Shown here piece after piece: positions 9,865 to 19,138 of a stretch of 64,000 nucleotides of DNA. The stretch's first letter is position 1, and each line of letters begins with the position of its first letter. The stretch is from Polynucleobacter sp. AP-Reno-20A-A9 (GTDB taxonomy: Bacteria; Pseudomonadota; Gammaproteobacteria; Burkholderiales; Burkholderiaceae), in the NCBI RefSeq assembly GCF_018882085.1, contig NZ_JACVPB010000002.1:246964-310963 (forward strand). The letters run 5' to 3'. The notes beneath the pieces were generated by a model. It searched no databases and was not told the DNA's origin. It saw nothing but the letters and a program-made list of their open reading frames with translations. A program made the translations under genes and the position numbers.

Positions 9865-11823
9865 TTAAGGAAGCTCAGATTGAGTTGCAGCCTTAGGTGT
9901 AATTACACCTAAGCGTTGTTTTAAAGATTGTGGCTGACCATTTATCACCGACGAATAGTAATTCGCATTGGAAAGCACATTCTTCACATAAACACGCGTC
10001 TCTGTAAACGGAATAGTTTCAGCAAAAATAGCGCCCTCTGTTGGGCCAGATAATTTTTCCCGCCAAGCCTTTGAGCGTGAAGGGCCTGCGTTATAGGCTG
10101 CAGAAGCCAAAACCCATGATCCATCTAGATCGATCAAAACCATATTTAGATAATTACTGCCTAAAGTTAAATTGGTATTCGTATCACTCAATTTGTCATT
10201 GGTGTAATTCGCCATTCCGATCTTTTTTGCAACGTACTTTGCAGTATTCGGCATCACCTGCATTAATCCAGAAGCCCCCACAGAAGAGGCTGCGTTCATA
10301 ATGAAGCGTGACTCTTGACGAATTAAGCCGTAAGCCCAAGCAAGATTGAGATCTATTTGACGCGCAATTGGAGATAGCTCTTCTTTATATGGAGTTGGGT
10401 AACGCAAGCTAAAGTCGTGTTCCTGCTTTGTACGATCGGCAGTGTTGACGACGCGGTCGTATAAATTGATTCGCTTTGCATACTCCGCAGCCGCCAACAA
10501 TTGCTTGTCAGTCATATTGCGTAATTCCCAATTCCACTCACGATTACCTTCAAAGCGAAGATTCATGGCATATAAGCGTTCGCCACGAATAAAGCCCTTG
10601 CGGCTAGCCATCGCATCAATCTCCTGCTCGGTCACTTTCGTTTTAGAAGGCGCATTATTTGATTTACCTAATTCTTCGCGCGCAAGCTGGCCATAAAAGT
10701 TATATTGATCAGCAATCATTTCAAAACTGTCTTTAGCTTTTAAATCTTGACCTTCAGCCTTGAGCGCACGACCATACCAATAAGTCCACGCAGGATCTTT
10801 AGCGCGCACCGCCGGGTTCATGCCATCAATCGCATTTTTAACTAAGATCCAATCTTTAGCGCGCAAGCCTGCGCGCACTTTCCATTCTTGTGATTCGACT
10901 GAAAGAAGTTCGTTATAGCCTAGCTCTTGTTGCAAGCGGTAGGCATCATCTGCATTGGAGTCTAATTTCTTGGCTAAAAATTGTCCGATCACACCCCAAG
11001 CAACGGCTTGGTTTTCTTTGCTATAGCGTGAAGCATTTTGAGAAAAGTCACGGTAGGCCTTTGCTGGGTCAGCCTTTACAGCTTTAACAATATCCGCAAT
11101 TGGGTCTTCACCACCAAGACGTCGTGCCATGGTGTCGAAGCCTCTCTCGCTCGCCGCACGCCCAATAGCTTTGGCCTCACTTGGAGACATACCACCTGCG
11201 GCAACTAAAGACGGAACTAATTCTTGGCATGCTTGTCCAAAATAACTTGGATCAAGCAACACTGCTCGAGAATCAATCGCTAATTTAGTTGGGTTCTCGC
11301 CTTGAGATAATTTAGACAATAAGGAATAGCACTTCACTTGTGTATCGTCATCCAATACAAACTTAGCGTACTCCAAATCAAAACGCGCCCAGTCCTTACG
11401 CTTACCCAATACCAATAACCAATCATTACGCATACGGTCAGCCAATGCTGTGCCTTGATATTGATTTAAGAATGCAACTACTTGGGCATCTGCACCATAG
11501 TCATTGCGCGCCCCACCAGCACCATCAAATAATTGCGGCTTAATGCGAAAGTAGGTTACATAGTCATCAAATGGGTAATTGACTAAATTAGATGAAAGTT
11601 GCTGAGTACGAAATACATCATTCTTTTTTGCAGCTTCGCGCAAATCAATGAACATCCGATCGGTATCCGTAATTTCCGCAGGGGCTGCCTTGCTTTCATA
11701 AGACTTGGGTAGACTTGGCTTCTTCAGCTTTTCGGCATAGGAATTAGACACACCTAGCACTAGGCCCAAAACCAGGATTTTGGCCCATTGGGGGAATCTG
11801 CTGTTAAATGTGACAAACTTCAT
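9865..11823 (-). CDS. Soluble lytic murein transglycosylase, Slt70-like
   Basis: The 652-residue exported protein cleaves peptidoglycan glycan strands, forming 1,6-anhydro-muramyl ends. A signal peptide covers about the first 30 residues (hydrophobic ILVLGLVLGV, then SNSYA). A long helical superhelix region follows. The catalytic SLT domain is at the C-terminus: the catalytic Glu is at about residue 504 in IRQESRF, followed by SVGASGLMQVMPNTA and AYNAGPSR. The freed anhydromuropeptides would be imported by the AmpG-like permease encoded elsewhere in this window. The gene is divergent from the formyl-THF cyclo-ligase gene. Confidence 0.93.
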   Translation of the reverse strand: MKFVTFNSRFPQWAKILVLGLVLGVSNSYAEKLKKPSLPKSYESKAAPAEITDTDRMFIDLREAAKKNDVFRTQQLSSNLVNYPFDDYVTYFRIKPQLFDGAGGARNDYGADAQVVAFLNQYQGTALADRMRNDWLLVLGKRKDWARFDLEYAKFVLDDDTQVKCYSLLSKLSQGENPTKLAIDSRAVLLDPSYFGQACQELVPSLVAAGGMSPSEAKAIGRAASERGFDTMARRLGGEDPIADIVKAVKADPAKAYRDFSQNASRYSKENQAVAWGVIGQFLAKKLDSNADDAYRLQQELGYNELLSVESQEWKVRAGLRAKDWILVKNAIDGMNPAVRAKDPAWTYWYGRALKAEGQDLKAKDSFEMIADQYNFYGQLAREELGKSNNAPSKTKVTEQEIDAMASRKGFIRGERLYAMNLRFEGNREWNWELRNMTDKQLLAAAEYAKRINLYDRVVNTADRTKQEHDFSLRYPTPYKEELSPIARQIDLNLAWAYGLIRQESRFIMNAASSVGASGLMQVMPNTAKYVAKKIGMANYTNDKLSDTNTNLTLGSNYLNMVLIDLDGSWVLASAAYNAGPSRSKAWREKLSGPTEGAIFAETIPFTETRVYVKNVLSNANYYSSVINGQPQSLKQRLGVITPKAATQSELP

Positions 11824-11850
11824 TCTTACGATCCAACCCTATCTCTATTT

Positions 11851-11869
11851 GCAAGGCCAGAGGCCTTGC
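11851..11869. repeat. Perfect 8-bp inverted repeat between divergent genes
   Basis: GCAAGGCC and GGCCTTGC are separated by AGA, in the 84-base space between the transglycosylase start and the cyclo-ligase start. No U-run follows on either strand, so it is not a standard terminator. It could be an operator for either gene or a leader hairpin. Confidence 0.6.
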
Positions 11870-11907
11870 AGTACTTGATTACTATATCCTTTAATTTTCG
11901 CCTGATA

Positions 11908-12534
11908 ATGGTCGATATGCACGGTAATTCACCAAAAACTCTTCGCCAAGATTTATTAAAACAACGCAAAGAATTTGCTTCTGGGAATGGCTATGCATCT
12001 ACAAAAACCAGTTTGATTGGAGGTCTCAATCATTTTTTGGCTAATGAAGGCCAAACCATTCGCTCAATTGCCCTTTATTGGCCCATTCAGGATGAGATTG
12101 ATTTACGCCCAACTTTATTAAGCTGGGCGGAGGATGACGCTCATCGTCGCTTATCGCTGCCCTATGCTCGGCTCGATAAGCACCTTGATTTTTTCGAGTG
12201 GCAAGCAGGGGATGCATTAATTCCGAGCGCGCATGGTGTTCCTGAGCCCAATCCAGAAAACGCTACTAGACCTCAACTCACTCCTGATTGCATCCTCATT
12301 CCCTGTGTAGGCTGGTCTAGCTCTGTTGTGAGTGGTAAAGCACACTACTGGCGACTTGGTTACGGCGGCGGGTATTTTGACCGAACTCTAGCGCAGCTGC
12401 GAAAAGACAATCCAACCCTCATTTGTATGGGGATTGGATTTGATTGGCAAAAATTAGATGATTCTCAATGGGCCGCTCAAACACATGACGAGCCCTTGGA
12501 TATGCTGTTAACCGAGTCAGGCTTACTTCGTTAA
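11908..12534 (+). CDS. 5-formyltetrahydrofolate cyclo-ligase
   Basis: This enzyme uses ATP to convert 5-formyl-THF to 5,10-methenyl-THF, returning a storage folate to the one-carbon pool. The 208-residue protein starts at ATG 11908 (another ATG follows at 11917). Longer reading frames would run into the divergent transglycosylase start. Family motifs are KTLRQDLLKQRKEF near the N-terminus and the phosphate-binding LGYGGGYFDRTL near the C-terminus. Its 3' end overlaps metF by 12 bases in convergent orientation, so both transcripts would be complementary there. No convincing Shine-Dalgarno is visible. Confidence 0.9.
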   Translation: MVDMHGNSPKTLRQDLLKQRKEFASGNGYASTKTSLIGGLNHFLANEGQTIRSIALYWPIQDEIDLRPTLLSWAEDDAHRRLSLPYARLDKHLDFFEWQAGDALIPSAHGVPEPNPENATRPQLTPDCILIPCVGWSSSVVSGKAHYWRLGYGGGYFDRTLAQLRKDNPTLICMGIGFDWQKLDDSQWAAQTHDEPLDMLLTESGLLR

Positions 12535-13353
12535 GTCTAAGTTGTCTGCAATAGCCAAAACCGCATCAGCTTGGTTCAGCGAATAGAAATGGATTCCAGG
12601 TGCGCCAGCAGTTAACAATTGATCACACAAGTCGGTCACTACTTCTTCACCAAATGCACGAATAGACGCGATGTCATCACCGTAGGATTGAAGACGTAAA
12701 CGAATCCAACGCGGTATCTCGGCACCACAGGCATCAGAGAAGCGGAGCAATTGGCTGCTATTGGTAATCGGCATAATGCCGGCAATGATCGGCTGTGTAA
12801 CACCTAATTCATAAGCCTCGTCTACGAAGCGGAAGTAAGCATCGCTGTTGTAAAAATACTGAGTGACGGCAGAGTTTGCGCCCGCCTTCATTTTTTGCAC
12901 AAAGAAATCGATATCACTAGCAGGTGATTTTGCCTGTGGATGCGTTTCTGGATAAGCAGCTACATCGATATGAAACCAATCGCCTGTTTCTGCACGAATA
13001 AATTCCACCAATTCATTAGCATGATGAAACTCGCCATACTGGCCCATGCCAGAGGGCAAGTCACCGCGCAAAGCCACAATGCGCTTCACACCTAAAGCTT
13101 GATATTGCTTGAGCATCTCGAGCACGCTTTCACGTGAGCTACCAACACAAGATAAGTGGGGAGCAACTGCTGCACCAGCAGCATGAATATCGCTCACCAC
13201 TTTTAATGTGCCAGACTGAGTAGAGCCACCGGCACCAAAGGTCACGGAATAAAAAGCGGGCTTGAGCGTTTCAGAAAAACGCTCGCGCACCAGATGCAAC
13301 TTACTCTCACCTTCAGGTGTTTTTGGAGGAAAGAATTCGACGCTTAATTCCAT
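12523..13353 (-). CDS. metF: 5,10-methylenetetrahydrofolate reductase
   Basis: MetF is a flavoprotein that reduces methylene-THF to 5-methyl-THF, the methyl donor for methionine synthesis. The 276-residue barrel begins MELSVEFFPPKTPEGE and contains VTFGAGGSTQSGT, HLSCVGSSRESV and IVALRGDLPSGMG. A later segment reads NSAVTQYFYNSDAYFRF, and IIAGIMPITN completes the pattern. The length suits the bacterial NADH-type enzyme. It lies downstream of ahcY in the same direction (37-base gap), so it is probably in the same riboswitch-controlled transcript. Confidence 0.96.
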   Translation of the reverse strand: MELSVEFFPPKTPEGESKLHLVRERFSETLKPAFYSVTFGAGGSTQSGTLKVVSDIHAAGAAVAPHLSCVGSSRESVLEMLKQYQALGVKRIVALRGDLPSGMGQYGEFHHANELVEFIRAETGDWFHIDVAAYPETHPQAKSPASDIDFFVQKMKAGANSAVTQYFYNSDAYFRFVDEAYELGVTQPIIAGIMPITNSSQLLRFSDACGAEIPRWIRLRLQSYGDDIASIRAFGEEVVTDLCDQLLTAGAPGIHFYSLNQADAVLAIADNLDLTK

Positions 13354-13390
13354 GATTTTGGGCCTAGATATCTATTGAACAGTGATTGGA

Positions 13391-14836
13391 TTAATAACGA
13401 TAGTGGTCAGCCTTGTATGGGCCTTCCTTCGTTACGCCAATGTAAGAAGCTTGCTGATCTGACAACACAGTTAACTCTGCATTCAGAGTCTTGAGCTGTA
13501 AACGTGCAACCTTCTCATCCAAATGCTTAGGCAAGGTGTAAACGCCGACTGGGTATTTATCTGTACCTACTGCATTCCATAATTCAATCTGGGCAATCAC
13601 TTGGTTTGCAAATGAAGAGCTCATGACGTATGAAGGATGTCCTGTACCGCAACCGAGATTCACCAAGCGGCCTTTAGCCAAAATGATGATGCGCTTTTCA
13701 GGCTTACCATTGGCGGCCGGGAAAATCACATGGTCAACTTGTGGCTTAATTTCTTCCCACTTGTATTTCTCAATGCCAGCAACATCAATCTCATTATCAA
13801 AGTGGCCGATGTTACAAACGATGGCTTGATTCTTCATCTTAGCCATGTGGTCATGAGTAATCACATGGTAGTTTCCTGTTGCAGAAACAAAGATATCTGC
13901 TTTATCAGCAGCGTAATCCATCGTTACAACACGGTAGCCTTCCATTGCAGCTTGCAATGCACAGATTGGATCTACCTCAGTCACCCAAACCTGAGCTGAT
14001 AAGGCACGCAATGCTTGAGCTGACCCCTTACCCACATCGCCATAACCACAAACTACTGCAACCTTACCGGCCACCATCACGTCAGTAGCACGCTTAATTG
14101 CATCAACCAAGGACTCGCGGCAACCATAGAGGTTATCGAACTTGCTCTTAGTAACAGAGTCGTTTACGTTGATTGCAGGAAACTTCAAGTCGCCCTTAGC
14201 AAACATTTGATACAGGCGATGTACGCCAGTAGTCGTTTCTTCTGTAACCCCCTTAACTTTTTCTAAGCGTGTTGAATACCAAGTTGGATCTTGCGCCAAT
14301 TTTTTCTTAATGGCAGCAAACAAAATAGTTTCTTCTTCGCTAGTTGGGTGATTCAAGCAAGCTTGATCTTTTTCAGCACGTGCACCGAGGTGCAACAACA
14401 GTGTTGCGTCGCCACCGTCATCCAAAATCATATTGGTATAGCCGCCATCAGCCCACTCAAAAATGCGGTGGGTAAAGTCCCAATACTGCTCAAGCGTTTC
14501 GCCTTTAATCGCAAACACTGGTGTGCCGTTAGCAGCAATCGCTGCAGCAGCGTGGTCTTGTGTGGAGAAAATATTGCAAGAAGCCCATTGCACTTCAGCA
14601 CCAAGCGCCTCAAGGGTCTCAATCAATACTGCTGTTTGAATAGTCATGTGCAATGAGCCAGTAATGCGTGCGCCACGCAATGGCTGTTGTGCAGCAAATT
14701 CATCACGAATGGCGATCAAGCCAGGCATTTCAGTTTCAGCAATAGCGATTTCTTTACGACCAAAGTCAGCCAAAGAGATGTCAGCAATTGCGCAACGAGT
14801 TGCTACAAAGTTATTTAAATCAGAAACGGTATTCAT
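13391..14836 (-). CDS. ahcY: S-adenosylhomocysteine hydrolase
   Basis: AhcY splits S-adenosylhomocysteine, the inhibitory product of methyltransferases, into adenosine and homocysteine. The start is the ATG at 14834-14836, giving 481 residues beginning [16 protein letters not shown] longer frame reaching 14896 would run through the riboswitch expression platform and lacks family residues. The NAD site is [11 protein letters not shown], with [13 protein letters not shown] before it and the C-terminus KADHYRY, as expected. The Shine-Dalgarno GGAG (14842-14845) is in the 3' arm of a hairpin, and an SAH riboswitch lies just upstream. Product removal is thus controlled by the substrate of the enzyme. 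Confidence 0.97.
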   Translation of the reverse strand: MNTVSDLNNFVATRCAIADISLADFGRKEIAIAETEMPGLIAIRDEFAAQQPLRGARITGSLHMTIQTAVLIETLEALGAEVQWASCNIFSTQDHAAAAIAANGTPVFAIKGETLEQYWDFTHRIFEWADGGYTNMILDDGGDATLLLHLGARAEKDQACLNHPTSEEETILFAAIKKKLAQDPTWYSTRLEKVKGVTEETTTGVHRLYQMFAKGDLKFPAINVNDSVTKSKFDNLYGCRESLVDAIKRATDVMVAGKVAVVCGYGDVGKGSAQALRALSAQVWVTEVDPICALQAAMEGYRVVTMDYAADKADIFVSATGNYHVITHDHMAKMKNQAIVCNIGHFDNEIDVAGIEKYKWEEIKPQVDHVIFPAANGKPEKRIIILAKGRLVNLGCGTGHPSYVMSSSFANQVIAQIELWNAVGTDKYPVGVYTLPKHLDEKVARLQLKTLNAELTVLSDQQASYIGVTKEGPYKADHYRY

Positions 14837-14841
14837 TAATG

Positions 14842-14870
14842 CTCCAGCTAAATACGATCCAATGCTGGAG
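14842..14870 (-). promoter_or_regulatory. Hairpin sequestering the ahcY Shine-Dalgarno
   Basis: On the minus strand CTCCAGC (14870-14864) pairs with GCTGGAG (14848-14842), a perfect 7-bp stem. The last four bases of the 3' arm are the ahcY Shine-Dalgarno, five bases before the ATG. It is the likely output element of the SAH riboswitch. Confidence 0.7.
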
Positions 14871-14876
14871 TAGAAA

Positions 14877-14907
14877 CTCGCTAGCCATTGAATCATGGGT
14901 TAGCGAG
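14877..14907 (-). promoter_or_regulatory. Alternative hairpin linking riboswitch aptamer and ahcY RBS
   Basis: CTCGCTA (14907-14901) can pair with TAGCGAG (14883-14877) on the minus-strand RNA. The first three bases (14907-14905) are also the end of the riboswitch stem 3' arm. This hairpin and the ligand-bound aptamer therefore compete for the same bases. Confidence 0.5.
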
Positions 14908-15001
14908 CGCGGTTGCAATTAGCAAACTCCGTTTAGGAGTCCACTCCCTTCAAGCCTGGGGAAGTGCTGGGTCTCAGCATTCCTTGCAACGCTCCTTGAA
15001 G
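14905..15001 (-). promoter_or_regulatory. SAH (S-adenosylhomocysteine) riboswitch upstream of ahcY
   Basis: The minus-strand RNA has the conserved SAH aptamer layout. A 5' segment CUUCAAGGAGCGUUGCAA contains the invariant AGGAGCG-UUGCA core. CAGGCUUGAAG (P1 3' arm, at 14954-14948) pairs with CUUCAAG. The distal strand UUGCAACCGCGCUC (14918-14905) pairs with GAGCG and forms the pseudoknot-side stem. The position in front of ahcY is the known location of this riboswitch class in beta- and gammaproteobacteria, where SAH turns expression on. Confidence 0.88.
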
Positions 15002-15003
15002 GT

Positions 15004-15031
15004 ATGCCGTAATTGTAAACAATTACGGCAT
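15004..15031. repeat. Perfect 12-bp inverted repeat between metK and the SAH riboswitch
   Basis: ATGCCGTAATTG and CAATTACGGCAT flank a 4-base TAAA loop. It begins two bases upstream of riboswitch stem P1 on the minus strand. No U-run follows, so it is a poor intrinsic terminator. It may be an operator over an ahcY promoter or an RNA processing hairpin after metK. Confidence 0.75.
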
Positions 15032-15070
15032 ATTTCGCCTCAATACATCTACAAACTGCGTATTTCCTAC

Positions 15071-16237
15071 TTACAGGCCCGCTGCCGCACGCAATGCAGC
15101 CGCTTTGTCTGTTTGCTCCCAAGTAAATTCTGGCTCTTCACGACCAAAGTGGCCATATGCAGCAGTCTTACGATAAATTGGGCGCAAGAGGTTCAACATC
15201 TTCACAATCCCTTTTGGACGCAAGTCAAAATGCTCAGAAACCAATTGAGCAATCTTCTCATCCGAAATCTTGCCAGTACCGAAAGTGCTCACCATCACTG
15301 AAGTTGGCTTCGCAACACCAATCGCGTAAGAGATCTGAATCAGGCACTTGCTTGCCAAGCCAGCAGCAACCACGTTCTTCGCAACATATCGGCCAGCGTA
15401 TGCAGCAGAGCGGTCAACCTTAGATGGATCTTTACCAGAGAACGCGCCACCGCCGTGAGGGGCTGCACCACCGTAGGTATCCACAATAATTTTTCGACCA
15501 GTTAAACCGCAATCACCCTGAGGACCGCCAATTACGAAGCGACCTGTTGGGTTTACCAAGAAATTAATGGCGCCCTTGATCAAATGCTTAGGCAATACTG
15601 GTTTGATGATTTCTTCGATCACTGCTTCACGCAATTTTTCGAGAGAAATTTCTTCATCATGTTGAGTAGACAACACAACAGTATCAATAGAATCAGGCTT
15701 GCCATCGACATAACGCAAGGTCACTTGTGACTTCGCATCAGGACGCAACCAGTTCAAACGACCATCGCGACGTAATTGTGATTGACGCTCAACCAAGCGG
15801 TGCGACAAGTGAATTGGCAAAGGCATGAGCTCTGCAGTTTCATCACAAGCGTAACCAAACATGAGGCCTTGGTCGCCAGCGCCTTGATCTAAGCCATCAT
15901 CATGAGCCTTATCAACGCCTTGAGCGATATCGGGACTTTGCTTGTCATAAGCAACCAATACCGCACAACCTTTGTAATCGATACCGTAATCAGTGTTGTC
16001 GTAACCAATTTCACGCAAGGTATTGCGTGCAACTTGGATGTAGTCAACGTTAGCGTTAGTAGTAATTTCACCAGCCAAAACTACTAAACCGGTGTTACAC
16101 AAAGTTTCTGCAGCAACGCGTGCTGTTGGATCTTGAGCCAAGATGGCATCGAGAATCGAATCAGAGATTTGGTCTGCTACTTTATCGGGGTGACCTTCAG
16201 AAACGGATTCTGAGGTAAAGAAGTAATCGTTTGCCAT
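15071..16237 (-). CDS. metK: S-adenosylmethionine synthetase
   Basis: MetK makes SAM from methionine and ATP. The 388-residue protein shows [21 protein letters not shown] at the N-terminus, [12 protein letters not shown] in the middle and [20 protein letters not shown] as the phosphate-binding loop; all are family hallmarks. It starts at ATG 16237 with AAAGGA upstream. It is followed in the same direction by the SAH riboswitch and ahcY, so synthesis and recycling of SAM by-products are neighbours. The 203 bases between it and the divergent acyltransferase gene show no riboswitch I recognise. Confidence 0.97.
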   Translation of the reverse strand: MANDYFFTSESVSEGHPDKVADQISDSILDAILAQDPTARVAAETLCNTGLVVLAGEITTNANVDYIQVARNTLREIGYDNTDYGIDYKGCAVLVAYDKQSPDIAQGVDKAHDDGLDQGAGDQGLMFGYACDETAELMPLPIHLSHRLVERQSQLRRDGRLNWLRPDAKSQVTLRYVDGKPDSIDTVVLSTQHDEEISLEKLREAVIEEIIKPVLPKHLIKGAINFLVNPTGRFVIGGPQGDCGLTGRKIIVDTYGGAAPHGGGAFSGKDPSKVDRSAAYAGRYVAKNVVAAGLASKCLIQISYAIGVAKPTSVMVSTFGTGKISDEKIAQLVSEHFDLRPKGIVKMLNLLRPIYRKTAAYGHFGREEPEFTWEQTDKAAALRAAAGL

Positions 16238-16440
16238 TGCATATTCCTTTAATAATTAACACGATCATTGGGACAACTCGACGTGCCAGGAAATACAACG
16301 GCGACGCTTTAGCAGAATTTATGAATCGCCCTGCAAGTTGCCTTAACTCAGCGATGAAGGGATTCTATCCGAAAAACGCCTAATTCAGCAAGACATCCTG
16401 AAATCCACACACGTAGAGCGGCATTGAATATCATTAGGGG
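16238..16440. other. Divergent intergenic region metK / acyltransferase
   Basis: This stretch should hold the promoters of metK (minus) and the acyltransferase pair (plus). I see the metK Shine-Dalgarno AAAGGA but no RNA element of a known SAM-riboswitch class and no open frame of note. No -35/-10 pair was convincing enough to place. Confidence 0.4.
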
Positions 16441-17301
16441 GTGCGAAAACTCCTTCTCAAGCTCTGCCTTAATACAATTGCCGTACTTCCCCTTGCCCTA
16501 GTGCAAGTAATTGGGGCTTGTTTAGGTATGCTGGCTTATGTTGGGTCCAAACAATATCGTGCGCTCTTCAGACCCCAATACGAAGCTGTCGTTAATGCAC
16601 GGGAGCTCTCTTTCAGACTTTGGAGCGCTGTAAGAGCCTCTGGAATGCTGTTTTCAGACAGCCTGTGGATTTGGCGTAACCCTGCAAAAGCACTGAAGTT
16701 AGTTGAAGTACAAAACTGGGATGTAGTTGATGCGGCAATCGGCGAAGGGCACGGCTTAGTGATGTTGACCCCTCACATCGGTGGTTTTGAGATTATTCCA
16801 CGCGTACTCGCACAGCACTTTCCAGCAACGATTCTTTACCGACCTTCGCGCCAAGAATGGCTCAATGAAGTAGTAGAAGAGGGTCGCGCCTATCCAAATA
16901 TGCATTTCGTGCCGACTAACCTTAATGGTGTACGCCAAATGACTAGAGCCCTCACCCGCGGCGAAGCGATTGGCATTCTTCCAGATCAAGTGCCCAGTGG
17001 TGGCGAAGGCGTTTGGGTCCCATTCTTTGGGCGCCCTGCATACACAACACCATTGCCGGCGCGTCTTGCTAATCGCAATAACACGCCGGTAGTCATGTTT
17101 ACTGCCAAGCGCAAAGGCATCGGCCAAGGATGGCTCATGCAAGCGACTCGTCTTGCGCCTTTATCTGCAGATGCTAATGTTGCCGCCGTAGAACTCAATG
17201 TTGCCATTGAAAATGCAGTTCTGGTTGCGCCAGAGCAATTTATTTGGTCATACAACCGCTATAAGCATCCCGCCGGTGCAGAATTGCCACCAAGCAATTA
17301 A
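16441..17301 (+). CDS. Lipid A biosynthesis acyltransferase (LpxL/HtrB family), copy 1
   Basis: Family members transfer secondary acyl chains to lipid A from acyl-ACP at the inner membrane. The 286-residue protein has an N-terminal membrane anchor (LCLNTIAVLPLALVQVIGAC). The HX4E catalytic motif is TPHIGGFEII near residue 115, and DQVPSGGEGVWVPFFGRPAYT carries the second conserved block. The start is GTG with AGGGG directly in front. It is 24 bases upstream of a second family member. It is clearly more distant from copies 2 and 3 than those two are from each other, so it may add a different acyl chain. Confidence 0.9.
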   Translation: MRKLLLKLCLNTIAVLPLALVQVIGACLGMLAYVGSKQYRALFRPQYEAVVNARELSFRLWSAVRASGMLFSDSLWIWRNPAKALKLVEVQNWDVVDAAIGEGHGLVMLTPHIGGFEIIPRVLAQHFPATILYRPSRQEWLNEVVEEGRAYPNMHFVPTNLNGVRQMTRALTRGEAIGILPDQVPSGGEGVWVPFFGRPAYTTPLPARLANRNNTPVVMFTAKRKGIGQGWLMQATRLAPLSADANVAAVELNVAIENAVLVAPEQFIWSYNRYKHPAGAELPPSN

Positions 17302-17324
17302 ATAAATTCGTTATCATTTTTGAA

Positions 17325-18224
17325 ATGGCCTGGTTACAAAACCTTTTCAATTTCTTGGCGCTCAGTCTATTGCGCCTCTTTGCTTTTCTGCCTTATACGA
17401 TTACAGTCCATGCGGGCTATGGCCTAGGTTGGCTTGCTGCCCATATTCCAAACGGTCGCACCAATGTAGTGAAGACCAATTTACGTTTGTGTTTTCCCAA
17501 TCTCAGTGAAAAAGAACTTGATGATCTGGCGATTGAGCACTGGAAATTATTTGGGCGCAGCGTATTGGAGAGAAGTCGCATCTGGCTTGGTAGCGGCAAA
17601 CAAATTACTGACATCGTCACCATCGAATCAGCGATCACCTTAGGAGATCGCAAGCCACGCCTACTGATTAATCCACACTTTGTTGGGCTTGAGGGCGGCT
17701 TTATGGCGCTGTCAGTGCTGGCCAATCAACATGACTGGCCACGTGGCGCAGGGCTTTATCAAAATATGAAGAATCCTTTCTTCAATCAAAAAATGATTGA
17801 GTGGAGGAATCGCTTTGGCGGTAAGTCCATCGAAAGACAAAGCCGACTGCGTGATCTCATAAGAGAAATTCAAACAGGCAACTTTATTTTTATTGCCCCC
17901 GATATTGACTTGGGCCCACGCGACTCCGTCTTTGTGCCCTTCTTTGGCATACAGACCAACACCATTACCTCTGTCTCTCGCCTGGCCAAACTCAGCGGGG
18001 CTGAAGTATGTTTGATGACGACCACCTTGAACAAAGACCGTAAAGGCTATACCTGCCATATCAGCGAGCCATTACCGAGCTTTCCCAGCAATGATGTCGA
18101 AAAAGATACCGCTCGCTTAAATCAATATATCGAGGAACTTGTTCGAGAAAGACCAGCAGAGTACTATTGGGTTCATAAGCGTTTTAAACACAGGCCCGAA
18201 GGCGAACCCAGCCTTTACGATTAA
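17325..18224 (+). CDS. Lipid A biosynthesis acyltransferase (LpxL/HtrB family), copy 2
   Basis: This is a 299-residue LpxL-family enzyme with an N-terminal hydrophobic anchor and the HX4E motif in [12 protein letters not shown]. Conserved blocks are [37 protein letters not shown] and the C-terminal [15 protein letters not shown]. It is the same length as copy 3 at 40517-41416, and long blocks are nearly identical between the two, indicating a duplication. The downstream dapF follows after 11 bases and is probably in the same transcript. Confidence 0.92.
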   Translation: MAWLQNLFNFLALSLLRLFAFLPYTITVHAGYGLGWLAAHIPNGRTNVVKTNLRLCFPNLSEKELDDLAIEHWKLFGRSVLERSRIWLGSGKQITDIVTIESAITLGDRKPRLLINPHFVGLEGGFMALSVLANQHDWPRGAGLYQNMKNPFFNQKMIEWRNRFGGKSIERQSRLRDLIREIQTGNFIFIAPDIDLGPRDSVFVPFFGIQTNTITSVSRLAKLSGAEVCLMTTTLNKDRKGYTCHISEPLPSFPSNDVEKDTARLNQYIEELVRERPAEYYWVHKRFKHRPEGEPSLYD

Positions 18225-18235
18225 ACGGAAACATT

Positions 18236-19138
18236 TTGAGTATCAACACCAACAATCCAGTACGCAAGCTACGCTTCACCAAAATGCATGGTGCTGGCAA
18301 TGATTTCATTGTGCTCAACGGCATCGATCAAGACTTGAGTGGCATTACCAAGGCTCAATGGCAAACCTTAGCCCATCGTCAATTTGGTATTGGTGCAGAT
18401 CAAATTCTCCTGGTTGAAAAAGCCACGCGCCCAGATGCTGATTTTCGCTATCGGATTTTTAATTCGGATGGAGGGGAAGTTGAGCAATGCGGTAATGGCT
18501 CACGCTGCTTTGTGCGCTTTGTATTGGATCAAGGTCTATCCAATAAAAATCCTTTACGAGTAGAGGTGGCTCACACCGTTCTCACTCTTAAGTCTCATGC
18601 CGATGGTCAGGTAGAAGTGGATATGGGCGCGCCTATTTTCGACCATAGTCATATTCCATTTAATGCGACTGGTTTGGCGAGCGTTCAAGAATTTCAAGAA
18701 ACGCTGTACGCGCTCCCCTTAAATCATCCTGCGACACATGACAGCTTGGTCGGCGTTCTCTCGATGGGCAATCCACATGCCGTGCAAGTAGTTGGCGATG
18801 TTGATAGTGCGCCGGTATTAGAAGAAGGTCCAGAAATTGAAAAGTTTGCGGCGTTTCCTAAAAAAGTAAACGTGGGTTACCTACAGGCGATCAATCGCAA
18901 TGAAATCAAATTACGCGTCTTCGAACGAGGTGCCGGCGAAACCTTGGCCTGTGGTACTGGCGCTTGTGCTGCCGTGGTTTCAGGCATTCGCAGGGGTCTA
19001 CTAGATTCGCCAGTTAAAGTGCACACCCGCGGTGGAGATTTGCAGATTGCTTGGGGCGGAATGATTGATGGCGTAGTCCAGCCCGTCATCATGACTGGTC
19101 CAGCCGTTACCGTCTTCGAGGGCGAAACAACAATCTAA
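18236..19138 (+). CDS. dapF: Diaminopimelate epimerase
   Basis: DapF converts LL-DAP to meso-DAP for peptidoglycan and lysine. The two catalytic cysteines are visible in EQCGNGSRC and ACGTGACA, and the N-terminal signature is [14 protein letters not shown]. The start is TTG at 18236; no ATG precedes the signature, and upstream bases GGAAAC may serve as a weak Shine-Dalgarno. At 300 residues it is somewhat longer than the E. coli protein. The gene converges on pyrE, and both stop codons lie inside one shared hairpin. Confidence 0.95.
   Translation: MSINTNNPVRKLRFTKMHGAGNDFIVLNGIDQDLSGITKAQWQTLAHRQFGIGADQILLVEKATRPDADFRYRIFNSDGGEVEQCGNGSRCFVRFVLDQGLSNKNPLRVEVAHTVLTLKSHADGQVEVDMGAPIFDHSHIPFNATGLASVQEFQETLYALPLNHPATHDSLVGVLSMGNPHAVQVVGDVDSAPVLEEGPEIEKFAAFPKKVNVGYLQAINRNEIKLRVFERGAGETLACGTGACAAVVSGIRRGLLDSPVKVHTRGGDLQIAWGGMIDGVVQPVIMTGPAVTVFEGETTI

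Noticed and set aside
11824..11907. 6S RNA gene next to the formyl-THF cyclo-ligase
   Set aside because: The gap is only 84 bases and lacks the long internal-bulge hairpin of 6S RNA.
14888..15301. Open frames crossing the SAH riboswitch
   Set aside because: They are explained by the riboswitch and by metK; neither has a motif.
16238..16440. Possible SAM riboswitch upstream of metK
   Set aside because: No conserved core of SAM-I, SAM-II or SAM/SAH classes could be seen by eye.
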